Assembly: GCA_913044255.1 (NCBI GenBank)
Contig: CAJWOI010000149.1
Span: forward strand, 1-6,725
Length of the DNA stretch: 6,725 nt
DNA from: an uncultured Alphaproteobacteria bacterium
Lineage (GTDB): Bacteria > Pseudomonadota > Alphaproteobacteria > UBA7887
Direction: 5' to 3'
Shown here: in pieces, positions 1-6,149 of the stretch
Position numbering within the stretch: the stretch's first letter is position 1
Layout: each line of letters starts with the position of its first letter
Position numbers and translations under genes: made by a program
The notes under the pieces: model-generated
The model's database searches: none
Told to the model about the DNA's origin: nothing
What the model saw: only the letters and a program-made list of their open reading frames with translations

Positions 1-118
1 CGACAGCCAACCCTGAGGTGAAAAATAATCTCAGTTTTCGAGAGACTAAAAAAAGCATTTGTCCCTCTTTTCATTCACCCTTGCGCCTGTGAAGAGATTC
101 ACTTGTTGTACCGATTCT

Positions 119-1660
119 ATGAAGAAGCGTTTTTTCACATCCTTCATTCTCGGCGTCGCCAGCGCTTTCCTGATACCTATTTCGGCCGAGGCTGAAAAAT
201 CCAGGCCCAATATTCTAATCCTCTATGCCGACGATCTCGGTTTCGGTGACCTCACCTCCTACAACGCGGACTCCAAGATCCCAACCCCTCACCTCGATCA
301 GCTCGCTGCCGAGGGAATCCGCTTCACCGACGGGCACTCCTCCTCTGGCATTTGCACTCCGAGCCGCTACGCACTCCTGACAGGACGCCATCACTGGCGA
401 AAGGGGCACGGCATCGTAGACTCTTTTGGAAGATCGTGGTTTAAGGCTGAGCGTCTTACGCTACCGGAAATGTTGAAAGAAAAGGGCTACCACACTGCCG
501 CCATCGGTAAATGGCACCTCGGCTGGAACTGGAATGCCGTGGTGAAACCCGGAGCCGTAAAGGTGGTCGTCGGGAGAAGGAAAACCTACAGGCCTGAGGA
601 CATTGACTGGTCAAAACCTATCCCGGACGGCCCACTCGCCCACGGCTTCGATCACTATTTCGGAGACACTGTGATCAACATGCCTCCCTTCTGCTGGATC
701 GAAGATGATAAAGTTGTCGAGGTACCGGACATTATCAGTGACACCAAGCTGTTTAAGCCGATTAAGGAAGGTGGTTGGGGATTTCGTCCGGGCCCTATGA
801 TCAGCGGTTGGGACCCTTACACTAACATTCCTGTCACAACAGAGCGCGGAGTTAAATATATTCACGATCAGGCTAAAACAGACGATCCCTTCTTCCTGTA
901 TTTCGCATACCCCTCTCCCCACGTTCCTATCATCCCTAACGACGAATTCGACGGGAAATCACAGGCTGGCCCCTACGGAGATTTTGTCGTAGAAACTGAC
1001 GACTCCTGCGGAAAGCTTCTTCAGGCTCTCAAGAACTCGGGCCAGGACAAGAATACCATTGTGATATTTTCAGCCGACAATGGCCCGGCACACTATGCCT
1101 ACGCTCGCGATCATAAATTTGACCACTGGTCGTCTCAACCCTTCCGCGGACTAAAGCGGGATGTATACGAAGGAGGTCATCGTGTTCCCTTTATTGTGAA
1201 GTGGCCAGGCGTGACTAAAGCCGGCACCGTTTCCGATGCTCTTGTGTCACAGATTGATATCATGGCCACCATTGCTGATTTTGTTGGCTACAAGCTTCCT
1301 GATGATCAGGCCGAGGACTCTCACAATCTGGCACCTCTTTTGCGGGGGAACGTCGATGCCGTTCGCACAACACACATTCACAACACCACTAACACGCAAT
1401 ATGCCATCCGTCACGGGGATTGGGTTCTAATCGATGCTAAGGAAGGCTATTCCAAAGCTCACGATGAAGCTGAAGCCTGGGAAGAGAAACACGGCTATCC
1501 TGATGATGATGATCAGCCAGCCGAGTTGTTCAATCTCGTTGAGGACATCGGTCAGCGGAATAATCTCGCTGCCGAACACCCGGAGCGAGTGGCGGAACTG
1601 CAGAACTTACTCAAGCAGATTCGTGAACAGGGATATTCCGCTCCTCGCCTCGCCAAATAA
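119..1660 (+). CDS. Secreted sulfatase (formylglycine-dependent, arylsulfatase-like)
   Basis: Hydrolyses sulfate esters, probably on a polysaccharide or oligosaccharide outside the cytoplasm; the substrate cannot be read from sequence. Counting from the ATG at 119 (513 residues), a signal peptide (KKR, hydrophobic core, AEA cleavage near residue 25) precedes the sulfatase fold. The expected active-site residues are visible: metal ligands D38/D39 in YADDLG; nucleophile C79 in CTPSR (C-x-P-S-R, the Cys converted to formylglycine) with R83; K131 and H133 in GKWHLG; H268 in PSPH; D320/N321 in SADNGP; K346 in RGLKRDVYEGG. The C-terminus has the usual ELFNL...NNLA tail. Length is normal for the family. 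An in-frame TTG at 59 would add 20 residues ahead of the signal peptide, so the ATG is preferred although no clear Shine-Dalgarno precedes it. Its G+C-rich coding differs from the next two genes. No sulfatase-maturating enzyme is in the window. Confidence 0.93.
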   Translation: MKKRFFTSFILGVASAFLIPISAEAEKSRPNILILYADDLGFGDLTSYNADSKIPTPHLDQLAAEGIRFTDGHSSSGICTPSRYALLTGRHHWRKGHGIVDSFGRSWFKAERLTLPEMLKEKGYHTAAIGKWHLGWNWNAVVKPGAVKVVVGRRKTYRPEDIDWSKPIPDGPLAHGFDHYFGDTVINMPPFCWIEDDKVVEVPDIISDTKLFKPIKEGGWGFRPGPMISGWDPYTNIPVTTERGVKYIHDQAKTDDPFFLYFAYPSPHVPIIPNDEFDGKSQAGPYGDFVVETDDSCGKLLQALKNSGQDKNTIVIFSADNGPAHYAYARDHKFDHWSSQPFRGLKRDVYEGGHRVPFIVKWPGVTKAGTVSDALVSQIDIMATIADFVGYKLPDDQAEDSHNLAPLLRGNVDAVRTTHIHNTTNTQYAIRHGDWVLIDAKEGYSKAHDEAEAWEEKHGYPDDDDQPAELFNLVEDIGQRNNLAAEHPERVAELQNLLKQIREQGYSAPRLAK

Positions 1661-1730
1661 ATTTGCACCCCCACCTTCCCCGGGCCTTCAGCCTCTAGGA
1701 AACCCGGCCTGAGAAAGCAATTTACTAGCA

Positions 1731-4484
1731 GTGAAACGTTACCCATATGTCTTTGCATTTTCTCTAATGACACTATCCATGAGTTTTGCCAAAGAGCCCA
1801 CTGCGAATCTCAGTCAGTACAAATCAAAGGTATTACCTGTTATCAATAAATACTGCAGCGATTGCCATGACTCGGAAAATGAAGAAGGCGGTGTTAATTT
1901 TGAAAAAATGAATCCGGACCTGTTTACAGGGCAGGATGGTGAACATTGGGAAGAAGTGCTCAATCAAATCAATCGTGGTGATATGCCGCCCAAAAAGAAG
2001 AAAAAGCAGCCCAGTGCCAGTGAGCGTGAAATAATCACCTCATGGCTTCAAGGCGAAATGACCCGCGCCGCACAATTTCGCAAGAGCACTGGTGGTAAGG
2101 TGGTGATGCGACGTCTGACGCGTTATGAGTATAACTACACGCTGCAGGATATGCTCGACGTGCATATCAACCATACAAAAAATATGCCACAGGACCAGAG
2201 CAACGAACACGGCCTGCAAAACAGCGGCCTTTTACTGACCATGAACGCCAATCAGATGGAAGGCTATATGGAGATTTCTGACATGGCTCTGAAGAAAGCA
2301 CTTTGGACGACTGAAAAACCGAAAATTCACAAAGGAGTAAGCAACGCTCGCAGCCTCACACAAAATTCTTACCCTGTTAGCTTGGGTGGCGGCGATACAG
2401 AGCTCACCGCAGAGGGGATTTATTTTACGCCCGGGTTTTATGGTGGGCCGAATATTTTTTCCTATTCCTCAAATCCCCGTGTTCCGGTCCGCATCTCACG
2501 CATCGGCAAAATTCGTATCAGTGTGAAAGCTGGAGGCTTACCGGATGCCGCTGGCAAGATGCCTCGACTGAGGGTGTGGATTGGCTACAATGCCGATAAA
2601 AACAACTGGACAAAAAAACTGGTGGGTGAAGTCACGGTGACATCGAGCCCCGACAAACCCAAGGTCTATGAATTTATTACTGAAATTAGCGAGCTCCCTT
2701 TGGCAGCAGTTGGGCCCAATAAGCAAGGCAAGCTGAGTGCTAGGCCAGTCATAATTTTTGTGGGCCAGGGTGATGAAGTCTATGGTGATAGACCACTAAG
2801 TTTAAAGCGTCAAATCGGGCATAGAGGCCTGGCGACTTTGGATAAAAACTTTCAAGCATCAAAAAAACGCTACGATGTGCTCAGAAAAAAATCGCAACAT
2901 CTTAATGATGCAATCCGAAAAAAGTCTGTGTCTGCAGGCAAAGACAAAGCACGCAAAAAACTGAGTGCCGCTGAACTTGAGACGTATAAGAAGGAGCTTG
3001 TTGCAGTAAATAAAGAAAGCAAAGCGCTTGAGATTAATAGTGAATATTATGCATGGCTCAAAAATCAACGCCGTGTTTTTGTGGTATCAATGGAATACGA
3101 AAGCCCTTACTTTGAGAGCTGGCCACCCAAAGCCCGAACCTATATTGGCAGTGAGAGCGCTAAAGGCTCACAACGCGCTCAAATAGCAATTAAAACATTC
3201 GCTGCTAAGGCCTGGAGACGGCCGGTAAATGATGAAGAACTCAAGGTTTATATGAAAGGCTTCAACAACTTTTACAAAGCGTCATCTAACTTTGATGAAT
3301 CGATAAAATTGACCATGGGTATGATCATGGCCTCGCCCAACTTTTTGTATCTTGTTGAACCCTCAGCCAAAGCCAGAACATTAACTTCTCATGAAGTCGC
3401 TAGCCGGCTATCCTATTTTCTCTGGTCCAGTCTTCCGGACGATGAACTTAGAAAATTGGCTGATTCAAAGCGTTCACTAAACTCAAGCGACCTAGAAACA
3501 CAAATAGAACGGATGTTGTCAGACCCCAAGGCCCGCCGCTTTGCCAAACATTTCACTGAACAATGGCTCGACAGTACCCGAATGGAAGGTATAGCGGTTG
3601 ACCAGAATTTTTACCCCGATTTCAAAGAGGCAACCAAAGAGTCCATGCGTCGGGAACCAATTGAGTATTTCTGGCATGTACTCACTAAGAATCGCAGTGC
3701 CCTCGAATTTATTGATTCAAATTACGCAGTTGTTGATGAGGCACTGGCAGATCATTATAAGTTGAAAGGCGTTAGTGGTATTGACTTCAGGGCGGTGCCT
3801 GTCACTAAGAATGATCACCGCGGCGGGCTTCTCACCATGGGTGGTTTTATGTTGGGCAACTCAGATGGTGGTGACTCCAACCCTATTTATCGGGGCAAAT
3901 GGTTACTGGAAAAAATATTAGATCAGGGACCGCCACCCCCACCACCGAATGTCGAACAGATTGTTGATGAGAAAAACCCAAACTTTGACAAGTTGCCATT
4001 AATTGAACAACTGGCCTTCCATCGCAAGGAAGAAGCCTGTGCCGGTTGTCATAAGAAACTCGACCCTTGGGGCCTGGCATTAGAAAATTTTGATGCCGTT
4101 GGCAATTGGCGAACAACTGCCAGTTTGGCTAAGGAGAAGAAAATTGCTGAATCAAATCGTAAGCAGATTAAAGTCAATGGTAAGCTGACATTTGAAGCTA
4201 TAAGGCGGGGACTCGATATGAAGGTGAATGCCAACGCCCAACTCCCAAGTGGCCACAAAGTCAATGGCGTTGCTGACTTAAAAGCATATATACTCAAACA
4301 CAAGCAAGAGGCATTTTCAGAAGCTCTGGCACGCACAATGTTTGCCTATGCCTTAGGCCGTTCTCCCGAGTGGACTGATAAACCAGAAATCGATCGCTTG
4401 ACCAAAACCTTCACGGCATCAGGCCATAAGCTTAACGTTTTAATTAGCGCAATCGTTAATAGTAGATCTTTTAGAGAGAGGTAG
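1731..4484 (+). CDS. Exported DUF1592-family multidomain protein with cytochrome c-type haem motif
   Basis: Large secreted protein of the DUF1587/1592/1588/1585 family common in Planctomycetota and Verrucomicrobiota; biochemical role not established. The GTG start gives a signal peptide (MKRYPY, hydrophobic core, cleavage near SFA at 20). A PSCyt-like segment follows with CSDCH (42-46) and a candidate axial Met in GDMPP (M85). DUF1587 lies at about 127-190 (RRLTRYEYNYTLQDML). Residues about 225-345 are beta-rich and resemble a carbohydrate-binding-type module (inference). A Lys-rich, probably coiled-coil stretch spans about 371-435. DUF1595 is at about 478-540 (AWRRPVNDEE), DUF1592 at about 551-680 (LTSHEVASRLSYFLWSSLPD), DUF1588 at about 694-795 with RGKWLLEKIL, a Pro run and a second CxxCH (CAGCHKKLDPWG, 770-774), and DUF1585 at about 835-910. 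The next gene starts two bases after the stop, so the two are surely co-transcribed. A redox or glycan-related role is inference from haem motifs and context. Confidence 0.9.
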   Translation: MKRYPYVFAFSLMTLSMSFAKEPTANLSQYKSKVLPVINKYCSDCHDSENEEGGVNFEKMNPDLFTGQDGEHWEEVLNQINRGDMPPKKKKKQPSASEREIITSWLQGEMTRAAQFRKSTGGKVVMRRLTRYEYNYTLQDMLDVHINHTKNMPQDQSNEHGLQNSGLLLTMNANQMEGYMEISDMALKKALWTTEKPKIHKGVSNARSLTQNSYPVSLGGGDTELTAEGIYFTPGFYGGPNIFSYSSNPRVPVRISRIGKIRISVKAGGLPDAAGKMPRLRVWIGYNADKNNWTKKLVGEVTVTSSPDKPKVYEFITEISELPLAAVGPNKQGKLSARPVIIFVGQGDEVYGDRPLSLKRQIGHRGLATLDKNFQASKKRYDVLRKKSQHLNDAIRKKSVSAGKDKARKKLSAAELETYKKELVAVNKESKALEINSEYYAWLKNQRRVFVVSMEYESPYFESWPPKARTYIGSESAKGSQRAQIAIKTFAAKAWRRPVNDEELKVYMKGFNNFYKASSNFDESIKLTMGMIMASPNFLYLVEPSAKARTLTSHEVASRLSYFLWSSLPDDELRKLADSKRSLNSSDLETQIERMLSDPKARRFAKHFTEQWLDSTRMEGIAVDQNFYPDFKEATKESMRREPIEYFWHVLTKNRSALEFIDSNYAVVDEALADHYKLKGVSGIDFRAVPVTKNDHRGGLLTMGGFMLGNSDGGDSNPIYRGKWLLEKILDQGPPPPPPNVEQIVDEKNPNFDKLPLIEQLAFHRKEEACAGCHKKLDPWGLALENFDAVGNWRTTASLAKEKKIAESNRKQIKVNGKLTFEAIRRGLDMKVNANAQLPSGHKVNGVADLKAYILKHKQEAFSEALARTMFAYALGRSPEWTDKPEIDRLTKTFTASGHKLNVLISAIVNSRSFRER
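4089..4111 (+). repeat. 23-bp direct repeat, copy 1 (inside DUF1588 coding sequence)
   Basis: These 23 bases, within the codons for FDAVGNWR of the DUF1592-family gene, recur exactly and in the same orientation at 5926-5948. The upstream flank is also similar (AATTTTGA against AACTTTGA); the match breaks down downstream. A 23-bp exact match is not expected by chance in a 6.7-kb window, so the copies share an origin. Confidence 0.9.
4476..4481 (+). promoter_or_regulatory. Ribosome binding site for the DUF1552 gene
   Basis: GAGAGG ends five bases before the ATG at 4487 and overlaps the last codons of the upstream gene. It is the clearest Shine-Dalgarno-like site in the window and supports both the chosen start and translational coupling of the pair. 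The other three genes have no comparable site. Confidence 0.55.
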
Positions 4485-4486
4485 TC

Positions 4487-5779
4487 ATGAAATCCTGGAA
4501 AATTGATCGCAGAACAATGTTAAAAGGCGCCGGTGGCGTGGCTTTAGCATTACCATTTTTAGATGTAATGGCTGACTCAAAAAAAGGAACGCCGCCAAAG
4601 CGTTTGGCATGTGTGTTCTTCCCCAATGGCGTGATCACCAATCAGCAATCAGAGTGGTGCTGGTTCCCCAAAGAACAAGGCAAGAATTATAAGCTTAACA
4701 AGTCTTTAGAGTCACTTGAGCCTCTACGTAGCGATCTGTCAATTATCGGCGGTCTTTCGCATCCAGAAGCGCGTAAATATGTGCCCCATGCAACAGCCGG
4801 TTCTTTTTTAACCAGCTCCATGTCTCTGTCACATATTTCGATCGATCAAGCCTATGCCCAGGAAGCCAGCCAGCACACGAGGGCGCATTCTTTGATCTTA
4901 TCCGTCGATGGTGGTTTGGGCAGCTCAAGTAGAACGCGGACAATTTCTTATTCTAAATACGGCCAGCCTATCGCCGCCGAAAATGATATTCGCCGCATTT
5001 TTAATCGTATGTTTGTCAGTAATGCAGCATCCAAAAAAGAAGCGCGCAAGGCACTGATGGAGAAGAAGAGTATGATTGATCTGATTCTTGAAAATGCCAA
5101 GTCTATAGATAGAAAACTCGGTGTACAGGACAAGGCGAAACTCGAAGAATATTTAGACTCAGTACGTGAAATTGAACGTCGCGTTGTAAGAGCTGATAAA
5201 TGGCTGGATACACCAATGCCCAAGGTTGACCCGAAAGCGATAAACCTCAAAGCAGAAAGAGCCAAACCGGAAGATTATTTTCGGGCCTTTTATGATTTAA
5301 TGTTCCTGGCTTTCCAAACAGACACAACTAGAGCGGCAACATTTCAACAAGGTAATGAAGGCGATGGCGGTTCTGACGATATACCACTGTTGATGGGTTA
5401 TCCTAAGGGGCATCACTATATGTCACATAATATTGCAAAACACCTAGCTGATTATGGGCGCTTTGACCAATTTTGGATACAAAACTTCAGCTATTTTTTG
5501 AAGAAACTCAAAGACACGAAAGAAGGCGCCGCTAACATGCTAGACAACACCCTTGTTCTCTATGGCAGCACCACCAGTAAGCTTCACTATGGCAGAAACT
5601 ACCCGCTTATTTTAGCCGGTGGTAAAGGCATGGGTTACAAACATGGTCAGTACCATAAGTTCGATGAAGAGAAATACCGCATGAGTGACCTGATGGTGAC
5701 CATGCAAAATTCATTGGGCATGAAAGCCGAAACGTTCGGCGATAGCACTAAGAACCTAAATGACGTCTTTTTGGGCTAG
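4487..5779 (+). CDS. DUF1552 family protein, exported partner of the DUF1592-family protein
   Basis: A 430-residue DUF1552 protein, a family of unknown function that almost always sits next to a DUF1592-type gene. The N-terminus KIDRRTMLKGAGGVALALPFL is a twin-arginine-like leader (R8, R9, hydrophobic segment about 14-25), suggesting Tat export in a folded state. Family landmarks in order: RLACVFFPNGV (39-49), SIIGGLSHPEA (85-95), TAGSFLTSS (103-111), SIDQAYAQ (118-125), a charged helical region about 183-235 (YLDSVREIERRV), AFYDLMFLAFQTDTTRAATF (267-286), GHHYMSHN (308-315), and NTLVLYGS...NYPLILAGG (354-379). The C-terminal NTLVLYGS...LAGG block recalls DUF1501 proteins of the alkaline phosphatase/sulfatase-like superfamily; that relation is inference. 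The positions after GS read TTSKLHYGRN instead of the His-rich stretch common in relatives, perhaps a subfamily difference. The start is supported by GAGAGG five bases upstream. It lies two bases after the preceding stop. Confidence 0.92.
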   Translation: MKSWKIDRRTMLKGAGGVALALPFLDVMADSKKGTPPKRLACVFFPNGVITNQQSEWCWFPKEQGKNYKLNKSLESLEPLRSDLSIIGGLSHPEARKYVPHATAGSFLTSSMSLSHISIDQAYAQEASQHTRAHSLILSVDGGLGSSSRTRTISYSKYGQPIAAENDIRRIFNRMFVSNAASKKEARKALMEKKSMIDLILENAKSIDRKLGVQDKAKLEEYLDSVREIERRVVRADKWLDTPMPKVDPKAINLKAERAKPEDYFRAFYDLMFLAFQTDTTRAATFQQGNEGDGGSDDIPLLMGYPKGHHYMSHNIAKHLADYGRFDQFWIQNFSYFLKKLKDTKEGAANMLDNTLVLYGSTTSKLHYGRNYPLILAGGKGMGYKHGQYHKFDEEKYRMSDLMVTMQNSLGMKAETFGDSTKNLNDVFLG

Positions 5780-5843
5780 AGCTAAAGTGCATAGGAATAT
5801 GATGAGCTCTGATATTATCGTGTTTACTGTCAGGAATGCGTTT

Positions 5844-5870
5844 GGAATGCCGCAATCCATTCGGCATTCC
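5844..5870. terminator. Inverted repeat, possible terminator of the DUF1592-DUF1552 operon
   Basis: GGAATGCCG (5844-5852) and CGGCATTCC (5862-5870) form a perfect 9-bp stem with a 9-base loop, 64 bases after the DUF1552 stop. The position suits an operon end, but no T-run follows (the next bases are CCATCATCGC), so it is not a canonical intrinsic terminator. It could instead be a bidirectional or RNA-stabilising hairpin, or a relic of a mobile or recombination site. The left arm's GGAATGC also occurs just upstream at 5833-5839. Confidence 0.35.
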
Positions 5871-5922
5871 CCATCATCGCCAGAAGGTGTCCCTGAGTAA
5901 GACTATCATTGTCATAATAACG

Positions 5923-5964
5923 AACTTTGATGCCGTTGGCAATTGGCGCACACGTGAACGGTAA
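5923..5964 (+). pseudogene. Remnant of a DUF1588/DUF1592-family gene
   Basis: Read from 5923 this gives NFDAVGNWRTRER and then TAA. The first eight residues are the DUF1588 signature seen intact at residues 786-793 of the upstream protein, and the underlying DNA shares an exact 23-bp match. One frame over, 5954-5968 reads VNGKQ, resembling the VNGK that follows this motif in family members, which suggests a frameshift after the shared part. No start, no upstream DUF1592 sequence and no DUF1585 domain are present, so this is a non-functional fragment. What lies upstream in this frame (TIIVIIT) is not recognisable family sequence. Confidence 0.6.
5926..5948 (+). repeat. 23-bp direct repeat, copy 2 (in gene remnant)
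   Basis: Exact, same-orientation copy of 4089-4111, here in non-coding DNA downstream of the operon. The two copies are 1,837 bases apart, start to start, and flank the 3' end of the DUF1592-family gene plus all of the DUF1552 gene. Recombination between them could in principle delete that segment, although 23 bp is short for homologous recombination. Confidence 0.9.
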
Positions 5965-6035
5965 ACAACATGGCAGCCAAGGAGCCAAAGGTCGTTAAGC
6001 GTTTCGAGAAAATGCTAAGGGAACATCTAGACTAA
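5958..6035 (+). pseudogene. Remnant: C-terminal tail of a second sulfatase
   Basis: In this frame, following a stop at 5955-5957, the translation is TVNNMAAKEPKVVKRF followed by EKMLREHLD and TAA (6033-6035). It matches the closing segment of sulfatases, where a conserved NNLA...P..V is followed by an amphipathic helix. The intact sulfatase here has NNLAAEHPERVAELQNLLKQ at residues 481-500 of the 513-residue form. The DNA of the two tails is clearly diverged, so this is not a recent copy of that gene but the end of another sulfatase whose body is missing. A short real peptide starting at the internal ATG 5970 (21 codons) cannot be excluded but is unlikely, as no ribosome binding site is seen. 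Confidence 0.55.
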
Positions 6036-6127
6036 GTATTCTCAAAATGCCCGGTACAAAGGATGCAATTTAGAAAATGAATAAACTAGGAGTTTCCTGA
6101 AATTTTTTGGAAACAAATGCTCTCCCT

Positions 6128-6149
6128 AATTCATTAATTATAATGAATT
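6128..6149. repeat. AT-rich inverted repeat overlapping the DUF1080 start codon
   Basis: AATTCATTA (6128-6136) and TAATGAATT (6141-6149) are perfect 9-base arms around a 4-base loop. The right arm contains the ATG at 6143-6145. In mRNA the hairpin would hide the start codon, though its all-AT-rich stem (one G-C pair) is weak. As DNA it could be a palindromic regulator site. In AT-rich sequence it could also be chance. Confidence 0.35.

Larger units (their letters stand above)
5780..6142. other. 363-base intergenic region with gene remnants and hairpins
   Basis: No intact gene is visible between the DUF1552 stop and the DUF1080 start. The stretch holds a 9-bp inverted repeat (5844-5870), a DUF1588-like coding remnant (5923-5964), a sulfatase C-terminus-like remnant (5958-6035), and an AT-rich leader with a second inverted repeat reaching into the next start codon. 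I recognise nothing in 5780-5843 or 6036-6127. No convincing -35/-10 pair could be placed, although a promoter for the DUF1080 gene would be expected in the AT-rich part. Confidence 0.8.

Noticed and set aside
13..38. CTGAG...CTCAG followed by TTTT in the leader, terminator-like for an upstream gene
   Set aside because: A 5-bp stem with a 12-base loop is too weak and is common by chance.
59..118. N-terminal extension of the sulfatase from a TTG at 59
   Set aside because: It would put 20 polar residues, including two Cys, ahead of a well-formed signal peptide that begins at the ATG at 119.
1680..1707. Possible terminator between the sulfatase and the DUF1592 gene (CCGGG...CCCGG)
   Set aside because: Only a 5-bp outer stem with an 18-base interior that pairs imperfectly, and no T-run follows.
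5799..5900. 33-codon open frame starting ATGATGAGC after the DUF1552 gene
   Set aside because: It runs through the perfect hairpin, has no good ribosome binding site and no recognisable protein features; a random frame is more likely.
6092..6114. GTTTCC...GGAAAC inverted repeat with a T-run in the loop
   Set aside because: A 6-bp stem with an 11-base loop in AT-rich DNA is not distinctive, and the T-run is inside the loop, not after the stem.
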